From Opisthorchis felineus (Eukaryota > Platyhelminthes > Trematoda > Opisthorchiida > Opisthorchiidae), in the NCBI GenBank assembly GCA_004794785.1, contig SJOL01006476.1:336485-400484 (forward strand): a stretch of 64,000 bases of DNA, given 5' to 3'. Each line of letters begins with the position of its first letter. Positions within the stretch are counted from its first letter, which is position 1. Shown piece after piece: positions 26,636-40,300 of this stretch. A model generated the notes under the pieces. The model did not search any database. It saw only the letters and a list, made by a program, of their open reading frames with translations, and was not told the DNA's origin. The translations under genes were made by a program, and so were the position numbers.

Positions 26636-28736
26636 GATTAAGGCTAGAAAACGGACAACTACTTAGTACCAGACCATCAAAAATTATTGAAAATAATGCA
26701 TCCTAGTCCATATTTGAGAGTAAACCGCGTGATAATGAGAACCGCACATCGCAATGACGACAAAGTGCAGGGAACTTGCCCATTGTTTAGTTTCAGTGTT
26801 CACTAGATAGTGCGTAGCAACACTATACTTGAGGGGACAAGTTCTTTTTCGGCATTAGTCACCATATTCGTTCTAATTTATCGCAGCAGTGACTGATGAT
26901 ACTGTCAAATATCTGGACCTACGATACCAACTCAGTATTTTCCTTGAAATTACCCTCCGGTCCAATTTCCTCAGGTTTACATAGGATAACGTGGAAGTTA
27001 AATGGCTCCATCTGCCGCTAAGCGCAAGTTAACTGTGGTTGGACGTGCCTGCATGGGAGGCCATCGGTGCATCTAGATCTGATAGGAAAATCCGAGACAC
27101 ATACGAACCCAATGTTCCAATCTGACTCACATTAGACAGCGTGAAACGCCAGACGATAGAGGTACTTACTGCTTGTTATTCACGTGATCTCACATGAACG
27201 ATTCGTAGTACGCTGTTTTAACAATAGACGACTAGGTTGTCGACATAGATCGACTCTTGGACAAAAGTGTCTTCAGGACCATTGAGGATCATTTCTTCCT
27301 GGTTTATCTTGATATTACTGACAGAATATTATGTGCATGTCCTCCATCATTTAACATGCTTATTGGTTTGGAAAAAATTCACATTACTGCGACCAACTGC
27401 AACCGAATTCGATCATAATTTTTATAATTTGATATTGTTCAGACTGAGCTAAATTTTGACACTGAAATTCACACAGGAAACTTTCCCGTGCACTACACTC
27501 CTGCGGACCAAATCGGTGATAACACAACTGTTCCTAGTTTGCCATGTTACCCGCACGGACTTTAGATCCAACGACTTCACAATAGAACAAGAGAGACTGC
27601 GGCCGTCGCATCATTTCGCTGTGTTCTTATACGGTTGCACAACGGGGGTCATAAGACTTTCGCGCAGGATTTGGATCAGTGACGACACGCCGTCGCGTGT
27701 GTTGTCTGGGTGAGCCATTGGGATTCGGATGACCAGGCGAGCCGTAGACCCCCACTCGTCTTATTTGTGTGGGTTTCCACGCCATCGCCATACCGTGTGG
27801 TCCAGTCACACATCTGTCCGTGATGTGCGTTCTCGAAATGTCTGGATCCGCAGTTCCTACTAGATTGTGACGGAAACAGTCGCAACCAAGCCAAGATGAA
27901 CAACACAAATTGCTCATTCTCCACAATTTACTATAGATATCGAACTCAAAACGGATTTCGATCTTTTTCAATAAAAAAGACGTACGGCTTAGATCCCGTA
28001 GACATGTTGAAGAAGCTGAACATTGTTTATGCAGACCGATCGGATTTATACTGCAACAAAAAGCCAGGTAAATTGTGCGAAGTTCGCGGATTGTAGTGTC
28101 AAGAGAGCACTGCACTGAATCTGATTTGCTTTATGACAGAATTTTAACAGTTCTCTTTGGCTGATCGTAAAAAATCCGGGAAAACATCGCGTCGTCCGGA
28201 CTGTGGTTTGAATTTGCCGAGATCTCTCCAATGAACATTAAGTTTTCTATCCTTGAGTTACTGATTATATAACACGTAGTATCTCTTCTGCGGAGGGTTC
28301 CTGCTCAGGCATGTGGTCTGACCTCGACCTTGTTAACCGACGAACAATATTTAGGGTCCGGGGTAAATACATAACTGTTCCAATATTTTGAACAAGTGCC
28401 ACTTGGTTGGTTGTGCCAGCAACTACGACAACTCTGGCCATTTGCTGTGAAAATTCCAAAATGGCAAACTTTCGATCACGAGAGAAGACTTTTCGGCCAC
28501 AGGGAGGCATACGCACCGGATTGTCTAGGCAGCTGCGAGACAAGAGTGAAGAGCACGGCGATATGACTGTACAATCGGGCCTGAGCCAACAGTTCGCGAC
28601 TGCTGCGTTAACACGATTGGGCGACCAACGGAACAGGAATCGACCAATCGAATAACGCCTTGGCAGTTTTGCAACAGCCTGCTAGTAAGGAGCGCAACAA
28701 TCCACGATACGTCATTTTGTATGAGCCTTACGTGCA

Positions 28737-29887
28737 ATGAAGACCATAAGAGAGGGCAGTGTCCTGGGCATGGGAAACCCTCTGCTTGATTTGATGGTGA
28801 AAGTAGGAAGTGACGTCCATGATCGATATAATTTAAAGAAGGACGATGCAATCCTAGCAGATGAACACCATATGCCATTATACGATGAAATTTCAAAGGA
28901 CCCTGATGTCGAATATGCGGCCGGTGGAGCAACGCTCAATACGATGCGAATGATACAGTGGATTTTAAGAGATCCACACAGATGTACGTATATTGGATGT
29001 ATTGCGGCTGATGAAGCTGGTGATCGACTAAGAAAAGAGTGCGAAAATGTCAAGCTCTGCACCCGTTTCGAAGTTGCAAAAAGCGGAGCAAGCACTGGGA
29101 AGTGTGCCGTCCTAGTACACGGCAAATACAGAAGCCTCGTTACGCACTTGGGTGCAGCTAAGGAATTGACAATTGATCATATTTTCAAGACAGAAACGTG
29201 GCAGTCAATTGAAAATGCCTATGCATACTACCTTGCGGTAAGTGCACACTTATTCAAGTGGTCGATTTCCTTATCTAGGGGTTTGCCGCCCAGACGTGTT
29301 TTGAAGGTGTCCTAGAGGTGGCCAAACATGCAAGATCTCATGGAAAATTGTTTTCATTCAATCTGAGTGCTCCGGTTATGCTACACTACTACAAGGAAAA
29401 GATTGACGCCATTTTGCCCTACGTAGATATTCTTTTTGGAAATGGTGACGAAGCGCTGGCCTACGCAGAGACACACGGACTATCGGGACAGCCGCTAGAG
29501 AAAATTGTATTGCAGCTTGCCTCCATAACGCCGGCCAGATCGGAAAATCCGCGAAATCGGATTGTAGTGATTACTCGGGGACAACATCCGGTCCTAGTTG
29601 GCACAGCGGGAGCATCGGAAGTGATGAAATTCCCCGTCCAATCTATACCAAGCGAGAATATTGTGGACACTAATGGCGCTGGAGATGCATTCGTAGCCGG
29701 ATTCCTCGCAGAATACTTGCGCAGTTCGTCAATCGAAAAGGCAATCAGTGAAGGCAATAAAGCTTCACGATACATCATACAGAGATCTGGGTTCACATTA
29801 GGACCGCGTGACCAGTACTGCTCAGGTTTAACTAATTTATGCCTTTGTCGCCGTGTTTTTAACCTGTTCTCTAATAAACCTACCTAG
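28737..29887 (+). CDS. ADK: Adenosine kinase
   Basis: Two exons, 28737-29237 and 29279-29887, joined across a 41-bp GT-AG intron in phase 0; 369 residues, against about 345-362 in mammals. The enzyme transfers phosphate from ATP to adenosine to make AMP, a cytosolic purine-salvage step. PfkB/ribokinase family marks are clear: GMGNPLLD near the start (N14 and D18 match the adenosine-contacting residues of the human enzyme), AGGATLNTMRMIQW, then FSFNLSAP and PYVDILFGN, and the anion-hole/catalytic signature DTNGAGDAFVAGF with the catalytic base at about D303. The ATG at 28737 aligns with the start of the human short form. The C-terminal 24 residues after GFTLGPRD go beyond the family and run through a poly(A) signal, so the true end could differ: a cryptic donor CAG|GTTTAA lies at 29825. 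No motif is broken. Confidence 0.95.
29238..29278 (+). other. 41-bp intron of adenosine kinase
   Basis: Starts GTAAGT and ends TTATCTAG. Removing it restores the family-conserved YYLAGF join, in which the residues after YYLA come from the second exon. Confidence 0.9.
29873..29878 (+). promoter_or_regulatory. AATAAA poly(A) signal at the ADK stop
   Basis: AATAAA lies nine bases before the end of the TAG at 29885-29887, inside the open frame. If it is used, cleavage 10-30 nt downstream would leave almost no 3' UTR. This is the nearest signal seen to the ADK coding end. Confidence 0.55.
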
Positions 29888-29889
29888 GT

Positions 29890-32800
29890 TTGTGATATTA
29901 AACGCTGCCGGAAATACACCTGGTGATACTCGTAAAAGGACGGAAAGATTGTTCAACTTGACTTCCGATTCTTTTGCTTACATCATCTCTGTTTCATGGT
30001 AGCACGTTCCGGCATTTTTGCAAGATATCTCGGTAAAATTCCTGAATTGACCTTAGTGCCGAAATGGAAGTCCAAAGATTGTTCAGTATTAACTCAAGAT
30101 ATCATGAGAGTGCTCAACATCTTGGGTTTCATGCCGAAAGTTAAATACTCCCTGGAGTAACTTAAAGTTAGCAAGTCTGAATGGTTAGACGGACGGGGTT
30201 TCCTTCTCAAAATGCTCATGAATCCGGATGGCTTTGATGGGCAAAACGGGGTCTCACGACTGATTTATCTTCCGGTTCATCTACTAGGCTAGGAAGGTGC
30301 CGATGATTCAACTGTTTCTTGTGACAATGTGACTTTTTAAACGTGATACATCCACTCGGACCTGGACCCGCCGAACCTACTGCAACATGGCGGTCATGGT
30401 TTTCGTGTTTTTATCTGTCACCACTCATTCTGTAACTTGACTATGTTCACATATGAGCAGACATCAGGCAATCTTGCTTGTGTGCTTTGGTCAAAGTTCA
30501 GTGTTCAAAGGTCATGCGTGACATTGTCCATTAATTCTCTCGGCCTGATTCAAGCGAACGTTTTGTCCAGTTTCATTCGGCATGTCTAAGTTGGCTGGGC
30601 TACGAGATTTTGGAATGCGCCCATAATTACAAAGGACACATTCACCAAAATTCGAAGCAATCACTGAGCTTCCATAACCTGTAAGTTATTTCAATCTACA
30701 GAACTAGACACGGTTATGAATACTAACGGGACATCGCATATGAATGCCTTCACAGTCAGCTCTGGATTCACGAAAGGTGCACTCCCCCCCCAGCGGTGGG
30801 TAATTTAAGGGGGTCGAAGTGCAATAAACTCTTAAGTACTCTTCTGTGAACAGCCGGTTTATCACCGAGTCCATCTACGTCTAATCGGAATTCGCCTGTC
30901 GGACTCTCCACTGGAAGAGCCTCTCTTGATGCTCTTGGACCACACAAGGCCAGATTTGCGCAATACGCGGTTGAGACGCCAGTTTACTGACTGACACTGA
31001 ATTTAGGGTAATTTCATCATCCATAGCTATATCTGATTAGTGCCACGGACGCTTAAAACCTGCCAGACAGTTTATTTTTGTCGTTTAGATGTAGGTGGTT
31101 GCGAGGTCTGTATATTTCTCCTAAGCACCTGCAACTTAGAAACAGATCACTGAAAATAAGGACCCTCAACAAGACGAATGAAGTGACAACTTCATAATTA
31201 TTACCCACCCACACGTCACCAGAACAGCAGTTTTGAGTCTGAAGGACGTGAGCCGGTTTCGAAAGTTATTTTCGACAGCTCGAAACTGTTCCCCACTCAA
31301 GTGCAGACGTAATAAAATGTGAAGTGATTCGTGTGCTTCTAGCTCAAACCCGTCCCAACTATCCGGGAAAACTGTTTTGGCCCTGGTAACTGCTCGACTT
31401 CAACTTCAGCGGGCGGTAAAAAAGGCTGGAGGCAGTCAATGTGTTATATATTCCTTATGGTTGCTATTGGTAAATGTAAGGAAGCCGTGCTAATTCCCAA
31501 AACCGAGGCACTTCATGTCCTAACAGTGAACACTATGAACATCAAGCCTCAACTGCTTCGCCTTAACTTCTGTTCGCACCTCAGTTGCTATGGTTACGAA
31601 GCGCAACCAGTTCAACCTACCCTTGTTGGTTAAGAAACGGATCCAAAATGATAGATTAGGAGGAACAGATAACCTAAGCCCTTGAGGTCAATCACTGTTA
31701 TCAGTTGTTCCGGCAAATCGTGATCACGTCGCACCAGCCAAACTCACCCTTTGATTGCTCGAGGTCGACTCCTATCCGAGTCGGTCATGCTCATGACTGA
31801 GAGGCTGGAATCATAAGATTGCAATTGAAACTATTTTATAGATCTTTATAAGACATAGTGTGCATGACTACCTGGAACGTCTGAAGTGTACACTCGGGAA
31901 AATTCTTCACACGCTTTATGACGGAAGGACTTCGCTCACTTTCTTTGCACAAAAAGTGCGTGACTAACTATGAGACAGGGGTCTCATGAACCTTGGCCTC
32001 AATTCCTTACTTTGCAAGTTTCAGAGGTCAAACTTTTTGTCACTTTGTTCATCAGTTTAAACAAGCTTGCATCTAATTACAAATAACGAAAACAAAAATT
32101 TGAGGTTCAGAACACACTGGGAACTGAGCAATAGCAGCATTCCCTCGACAGGCGGACTTCTGACATGTAAGTCCATCGTTCCTGTTTGCATGGTTGAACC
32201 TGAAAGGACGTACTAACCACAAATCCCGTAGGGGCTGTTATGTCGTTTTGAAGTTTCGTATATTCGCCATGTTACGGTGCTCCCGGACCGAAGTACGGCA
32301 GAGTTCGAAGCTGTAGGTTGCCATCCCTGTCCAAGTGTGGCATTTATACACGCACACCATGCCTTATATGTCAACTCTCACCTAGTAAAGTCACATTAAT
32401 TTGCAGTAGACGGGAATATCTCTTCATTGGTGAAGGGCTTCCCCCTCGTTAAGGTACAGAATGAATACATCGTAAAATCAGGATTGATTTGGTTTTTTAT
32501 CCATGCTGCTGACTAAGAATGCCGGCCCTTGTCACATCTGCCGGGTAATCGAGATAAGTGAATTTGAGTCATGTTTGTCTGCGACCATTTTTAACGGCCG
32601 TGCTTCCTAGGGATTTGGACCGGAGAACGCCCATCTTGTCTAATAAATGTTGAGTGTTTAGAGGAGGCTTGGTTAACGGTTGACGTATTTTTGCTTTTGA
32701 CACGAAACCTTTGTTGGACTGCGCAAGTGGCCAGGTTGATGTGATTTTAAGGGGGACGGAAGGTCGGTCAACAAGATCGCTTTGTAGCAGCAGACTAGAT

Positions 32801-33930
32801 CAGTGTTGCACGTCTCTTGCAAGTTCGTGTCGTCTAGTACGGGTGAATACGTCCGGCGATCAATGGGGTGGGGGTGCGAGACTTTATTATCCATTCGATC
32901 GGTTTCAGTGCCTTTTTCCTCCGGTTCAGAGCACTTTGAAAAATAGTTCAAATGAGTCGTCGCTAGAAGATTTTTTGCCGGTCTATGTGGTCACTTCTGC
33001 GACAACCCGACCAGGGGAAGGCAGAGATTACGTGGTTTTAGCTGGCTGGGGCCATGAACTTCAAATCTAATGCCATTTCTATTGATCATCCGTCTTCATT
33101 GATAACCGCACACTGTCACGTGACTACTGGTACATGGTACATGGTGAGGAATTTTCATTGGATGTTTAGGACAGCATCTAGTACTCCTAAGAAAACTGTT
33201 CCTTGTTTTTTTCTGAATTCTAGTGGGGTAAACCGTCCAAACGCATGAATGATGTCAGCGGCATACTAGAAAACGCGAAGTTAGGTGTCATTACTTTACC
33301 CAGTCATAGGCTAAAAGTCCTGAGTCGTTCTAAGACAGATCATCACCACATAAGAAGTGGCATTTGCCTGTCCCGGGACCGTAACTGACGAACTACTCTG
33401 TTGTGAATTTTCCGAGGAGGTAACTCACCCTGAAGCGGTCTCTCATTAGGGGATTATCGTTTTCCAATCGACCGTGACATTTACCCTCTCCTGGAAAAGA
33501 TGTTCTCCTCTAAATGGGCACGGGAGTCACATCAGCTTTTAGTGTAAGGAACCGCTGTACTGATTCCTTCAGAATAAAGTTCACCAGGAGAAAAGAGACT
33601 TCTTGGCCAACCTTAAGCTAATGAATTTTCCTCGAATGCAATATATGTGAATCAACATTTCCCAGAAAATGTGATCTTGTAGAAATTATTTTGAGTGAAA
33701 TATCCGTAGATCTTTGAAGGAGGGTGTCATTCACCAGAACTGTAGCGCTAGTCGTACCAAGTGTTTGTAACCTTCCCCAACTCCAAAGAAAACTACGGGG
33801 GTTTAGTTGGTGAGGCACATTGTAACTGTTCTTCGTTGAATTCTCCCCTTTTAAAGTATTCTCACTGAAAGTTTCAATCATAGTCACGTACAGGTTATGT
33901 GGTACTCCAAATGGAATTTCGACTGTCAAC
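29890..33930. other. No gene recognised
   Basis: Intergenic between adenosine kinase and the unrecognised gene beginning near 34.3 kb. Open frames such as 32711-33070 (plus) and 32673-32951 (minus) have no domain I recognise and no convincing splice partners. A run of eight C residues lies at 30784. Confidence 0.4.
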
Positions 33931-33936
33931 AGATCA

Positions 33937-34102
33937 GGTGGCTGTTGATCTGTTCGCCGAGCTCGGCAAATGACTTGCAGAGGTTTCGGTAACATTCAAG
34001 GAGACATCATCAGTGCACTGTTGGGTGATAGCGTCTCCTCGAATGGTGAAGAAACGTCTGAAGGTCAATTGCCAAGCTCGGCGAACAGATCAACAGCCAC
34101 CC
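33937..34102. repeat. Inverted pair of Penelope-type terminal repeats, copy C
   Basis: Arms of about 69 bp (33937-34005 and 34033-34102) face each other round a 27-bp loop. The outer ends are GGTGGCTGTTGATCTGTTCG and its complement. The arms are imperfect but clearly inverted. Read on the minus strand, the left arm and loop carry CTGATGA, a weak stem-loop, GAAAC and TGCA flanks. It lies just upstream of the first candidate exon of the unrecognised gene. Confidence 0.7.
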
Positions 34103-34338
34103 AATCAGTTACCATGAATTCATCCGAGCTACCAATATTCCAAAACATGCCAGACGTCCAAAAATCTTGCATGACCATCTTGAAAATAAACATTCGAACT
34201 AGTTGCCACCTGAGTATCAGATCCAGTCTTCTGTTAAAGTAGTTTCAAGGTAACATTCTGTAGGCATACTTCATTAACCCCTCAGTTTATGACATCCCAT
34301 TCAGAATTTGATTACACAGCGTTAGAAGAAAGGCCCAG

Positions 34339-37300
34339 ATGAAATCGAGCGTGGACCAGAAGGTTATTTTCTCGTATTTTGGTTGCACTAGAAATGGGTA
34401 CTTCATTGAAAAACTAACCAGAAACCTTATGAGTAGTGGGTGACATTTAGCCACTGGTGCTTTTGGTCGATGATTCTCACGTGGTTACTGTTACCCACAT
34501 TGACTGGTCAAAGGAGAAGTTTTGATTTTTTTGGTTTCAGTATACAGTAGTCGCATAACTGCTTGGGCCGTAATGGTAAGTCCCAGACTTTGAACCCGCG
34601 AGCATCGTCCAAATATTTTAACCATTTTGTAACCATTGACGAGACGCTATACAGCTGGTTTATCTTCTAAAACTCATTGTTCACGGTCGTTTGCGGGGTG
34701 TAGGTTTTGAATCCCTCTTCATGGAACGAAAGTGACGACCGTCTAAGGAAATGAGAAGGGGAAAATCCAGAGATGATATGGGTTATAAAAATCTGGTGGA
34801 TACTGCTCCTTATGAGGATTACTGACATCTTCTTGATCCAAGCTGTGTATAAAAACACGTATCTAACACTGCACAGCCGTATCGCGTACTCTGTATGATT
34901 GAGTGTGTCTGCAGTGAGATCTCTGAGAACAAGAATGCCCATTTCAGATCGTGGAGTATCTAATTCGGAGTGCTGGACTGGCCCATGTTGTTGGTGCGTT
35001 TCAGGATAGAAAACTTAGTGCTGGCTCTCAGGGATCGCTAAGTATACCTAATTAGTTTTCTATTGAGGAAAATGTTGGTAGCTCAGGTAGCGCAGATGGT
35101 CGTTGGCTTGTTCGCTGAGCTGGGCAATTTGATTGCAAACGTTTCATCGCCAATCGAGGTGACATCACCAGTGCGTTATTGGGGAGCGTAGCGGTGGGTT
35201 GGTGGTTGCACCTCGATTGGCGATGAAACGTTTGCAATCAAATTGCCCAGCTCAGCGAACAAGTCAACGACCATACCTAATTAGTCTGGTTACCGGAACA
35301 AGCGGATTGGCGTTATGATTAAATGATTGGTTATAGAATGCGTATAAGAAACTCAGGTGGTGCCAACAGGAGGACTAATTACCTCAACACACCTTAAGTG
35401 TCCCAACGAAAAGTTGGACAAGTCACTGAGTTCTAGGGATTGCGTTTTAGGTCGAAATCACACCTGCAGGAGAACCACCTTCACAACGGTTTGCTAGCGA
35501 TTTCCTCACATGTTGCGATAGCACGGACAACAATTTGCTAGCACGCGATCTATCGAATTCCCGATATGTGAAATCCAGTGTGAGCTGAATTGATTTGCAA
35601 GTTCATTTGGGGGTAATGCACTCCCAATTATCAGACTTCTGTTTCCACTTACACGTACATGTACTCTCACGTGAACAGGAGACGTGGTTAGCAAAACTTT
35701 TGGCAGAGGGACCTGGACTATTCGTGTTCCACTGCCAGCAGTTAAGTGGACAACCCAAAACACTGTGTGTCACGCCGATTAACATGATATCTGATGGTAT
35801 GCACAGATGTTCACCTGCTTTCACTAGGTTTGGTAGTAGAAGACCAAAATGTTTTTTCTTTAGTTTCTATCAGAGCATTTGACAGCTTTTATCCAGTCGC
35901 TGAACACACCCCGTTTTTAATCTAGCCATTCTGATATAATGTAATTTTTCTATTCAAAACTGATTCCAGTGGACAAAATCGTTTGCAAAATTGCTTGGGC
36001 GAAGTTGACAGTGCGAACTTTCGGATGCGGAACGAGGGAGTTCCATCTCAACCAAGTGTTTCGTCCAAATGAATACATCTCCGAGACCCTTCAAGCGCCG
36101 GCCAAATCACATGAGGTGCTTTTTGGTAAAACGGACTTCACTGCCAAACTCTTTCAGAATACTTAGCCGACTATGCGATTTTGAAACTACAACCGAGATT
36201 TTGTCCTGAAAACGAATTCAATCTATGCTGGGAAGCCTAGAAGCACTGTACAGCTGTTTCACCCTTGTTGGAAATCAGCTGTGCACATTTCGCGAATCTC
36301 TAGGGCGATTCAAACAAACAATATCCCGACCAGCAGTTGAATGCTACACATTTTGGCTACTTTCAGAATAGACTTTTCATTGAGATAGTTCAGACTGCTA
36401 TCAGTTACAAACATGAAAGTGGGTTGGAGGGAGGGAGATTGATTGTACGAAGGGGAATGTGATTGGTGGATCTCGATAGACAATGAGTGGTTTTATTGAA
36501 GGAAAATGCTTGAATATCGTACCATTGGAAACACGACGCGGCCTTTCTACAACACTTTCGGTTAAAAAATGTAGACGAGGGACTCAGCTGAGTGCCGCTG
36601 AACCTACTGATAACGTCAACTTGAGTACAAGTTCAACTAGGAAATAAAATTGGTGTGAATTCAGGGACTTATCCCATCTGATCAGGGCAAAAGAGGTGGT
36701 GGACTGTCCAAGAGTTTCCATTAATCTATTAATGTCGTTATATGGAGGGATACGGTGTCTTCCCTTTCACGTACTCTGTGATTTACTGAGTTAGTGCCCT
36801 CAAGAGATCCAGCTAACAGCTAGGAACCCTTGAATATTAGGTTTCTGGGATAAAAATGTGGTTCAAAATTTTTGCCCAGATATGAGAGGATTTCAAGTCA
36901 TTCTGCTGCTATCTTCGGGACGATTGCAGGTTGGAACTCTTTCTTGTTCGATTAATACTGGCAACTTTTCGTAGGAGGCTGTCAAAAACTTGGACACAAC
37001 TTTCATCGGGCGAACAATGCATGAGCAATTCCAGGAGTGTTTTCCCTCCCCACTTCTCAAGGATAATGTTGATTAAAAAAGATCGTTCAGCTGTAGCATC
37101 CTTTCGGCACCTAGCTGCCATGCCACCCGGAGGAAGCACGGGGGCTGGGATACTGTCAGGTTGCCCAACACTAAACAGGGAAGTCGAGATGCAGAGGACC
37201 TTCCGGTCAGTAAATTCGCGCTCTAACCACTGAGCCATCTCGCCCCATAATGTTGATTAGCTGTTTCAAAATACCTTTAATGCAACGCTGAAGACAGCGC

Positions 37301-40300
37301 AACTGAATTCTGACCAGGCCTTATTGATTTTTCGGCAGACAAGGATAATAATCTTAAATTAAACCGATGCTTGCTTGGTGGGAACTACGTGCAGTTGAAA
37401 ACAACTGGCTTGGCTGTCCATGGGTCAACCTATTAAAAGACGGACTGCATGAAATCGCCTTGTAGCATTAATTTGCATAATAAACACTTCAGAGAAAAAA
37501 ATCATGACGGCTACTGCTGACATGATTCTCAGTTCCCGAACAAAAGCCTCGTGGGCTTAAGTGTTGCACCGATCCTGCGGGCTCCCCCGGCAGCAACTTA
37601 ACCATACCAGGAGAGCCAGAGGGGAGCATTCAGTCGAAATGCAACGAGCCGCCGCGCCGCGATTAATCATTGCACAATACCGTCTAGAGGCAGAGTCATA
37701 CTATCCTCTGAGATAGGCGTGTGAATACAGTAAGTCTTCAAACTCACATAGGAGCGAAATGCCCGATTCAAATGTCCTACAAATCAGTGCTTTTGTTGTG
37801 CTTTTGATCACGTTACTATTCACGATCATCTTTATTGCGCTTGTTCCTCGGTGTTAGAGGAGAAACGGTGTGATGGATGACAGGGGAGGGGTAGTTTGCT
37901 CTAACTATTACTACTCTCAGCAAGGTACGAACTGGTAGTATAAACGTCATAAAGGGACAGGCCAAAGACATCGCTGTATACAGGTGGTCATCTTAGAAAA
38001 GAAATCATTGTGTAATTTAGCCGTTTTTTCATCCCACTGAAATAAAAGAAGGGCTGGCAATTGAAGTGGTTACATACTTCTGATCCGTCCAGTTGTAGAC
38101 GTTCTGGTATGGTTTCATGTTCCTCACTTACAGTTTACTGAATTGGCATCACTCGTAATGGGGACTCAGTATAATACAAATTCTAGCATTCTAACCATCA
38201 CATATCTGCTTTATCATTAATTTATCAAATGACTTTGAAATTATGGGACTGACCTGTAGACCCTTGAATGTTTACTTGTTCGTTCTCTGTCAAATATCAC
38301 TGTGATACGCTATTCCTGTAGGAAACCTTGAGGATGATGCCACAAGGAATGAAAGCGTGGGGATTCACCCAGCCATAAATACACGTGCAGCTGTTATTCG
38401 ACTCGATACAGCTGTCAGCCATGTTCGTCAGGTACTTACCAATCCTGGAGTTTTCCTCGTTTATGATGGTTTCAGCGTCCCTCTAGTTTCTGGCAACCAC
38501 TGTCTGGTCTGATTAGGAATGATGAGGAAAATAAAACGTAAAAATGCTTAAGCGTGCAAAAGAGCAAGTATGCAATTAAATTTAACCATGAGTGACTGTT
38601 TAGACAATCGACATAACAGCGTATTAGTTGACAACCACTCAGGGTGCCCACCACACTGAAAAACACATGTCACAGACAGGGACAGGTTACATACTTAGAC
38701 ATACCTCCCAGGAGAAATGGATTGCTACTAGATTAGCTTAGTTGGCTTTTACGCATTCGTTCTAACAACATAACTCTACAATCACCGATAAGCAAATGAA
38801 AGTTGGCTGCATGCCCTTCTTGATCTTTTTACTAAAGACCACCTTCAGGCATGTCATGGTTGTTAATGTGTACTTTGAAGATATGGCCGTTTTGTCAGAA
38901 CAAACTGGTTCACTGTTCGCCTCAACCGATCGATCCAACCTACCTAGTAGTGCGCTTAGGCTCCTGGCTAACAGATGAAGCTCGAATTTGTAGATGTCCT
39001 AGGTGAGGTGGACGTGAACGTCGAGTCCTTGCATGGATGGAACACTTACCAAGTTAGCTTCGGTCACTTTTCAAGACCTTATGGACCAGACAACGTGAAC
39101 AAGTCCCTTCGAGGAGTGAGTGCCGCAGTAACATGCAGTTGCCACGAGTATTCTTGTCGGATCTGATCGTTCCGCTATAGTGCACGGCGTAGCCGACTTC
39201 AGTCACACATTGATGAAACGTGCGATTTGGTGGCAAGACGAGAATCCTGGGCTGGGATGATCATTTGAAGGACAGGAGGGACAGTTTGATGCACCCATAA
39301 AACTACCATTGAGGAGTCTGCAGCATAGTGTCCATGCGCCCAAACGGCGAACACTATCTTACATACGTATTATATTACATACTTGCATATTACATATTAT
39401 TGGTAGATTCTGCTATGCATGCGATTTGCCACCGGAATTGGTTCTTTTGATCTACTGACTGTTGGGCTACAACTTGTGGCGTCAGAAATAAATTAGGCGC
39501 GGAGCTTCACCGCAAAACGGGATTTCTTCACTAGACTGGATAGCGCTGCTTACTAGGGGTAAACGGAAAATATTTTTTATGAGTTTGTAACGTTTCCGAT
39601 ATCGAACATAAACGTTGTAAATGGAACTGAATGCAAATGTTAAATTCAGTCCGTCTACGTATCTCAGTGGTTTCTTTTTGACGGCGGTTTGTTTAAGTGG
39701 ACGAATTTCCAAGGTTAGTAAACACCTTCATTGGTATCAGTTCAAACTTCTCTCAACATTCAAATGCATTTGAAAGTAAGACGATGCAATGCTTTTTTCT
39801 CATACGTAATATTTATTACGACATTTTACTCTGTGCAGGAGGAGCTTAGCCGAAAAGTTGCAAACGAGGACGCTCATGTAAAAAAAATTGCGCATATGGG
39901 TTTACCATCAACCAACTATGCGGAAGTGATCGTTGTTACGATCACACGCATATCTCATGGTTTCATTGGCTACAATTAACAAGGTGGAACCGCCTTGTCA
40001 AGTGTGCACTTGGCAACCATGTGTAGGAAGCACGACAGTGATGCGTATTAATTTTTCCCCTCCTCAATGTCTACAATGAAAACACCTTTATTTAACTATA
40101 ACTAGATACAAATACACCCCTCGTTTTGGGTTATAGACTACTAAGAAAATAGCATCCACATCCCGGTGCAGCTACGGTGATAACACGATGAAAACACATC
40201 AACAGAGCGTCATAATAGAACAATACCCAAATAGCTGCATACATGAAACTCAGTGTACCCATACACTAAGACACTATACTACATCACGATCTCCATCGAC

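Noticed and set aside
27627..28115. 162-codon minus frame
   Set aside because: Arg/Pro/His-rich, low-complexity composition with no domain; overlapping frames look equally open, as in noncoding GC-rich DNA.
28265..28543. Minus-strand frame upstream of adenosine kinase (for example ILEFSQQMARVVVVAGTTNQ)
   Set aside because: Its length is typical of chance frames in this window, no domain is recognised, and no partner exon or poly(A) signal was found.
28525..29125. Two long minus-strand frames opposite adenosine kinase
   Set aside because: They are shadows of the ADK coding exon and show no family features.
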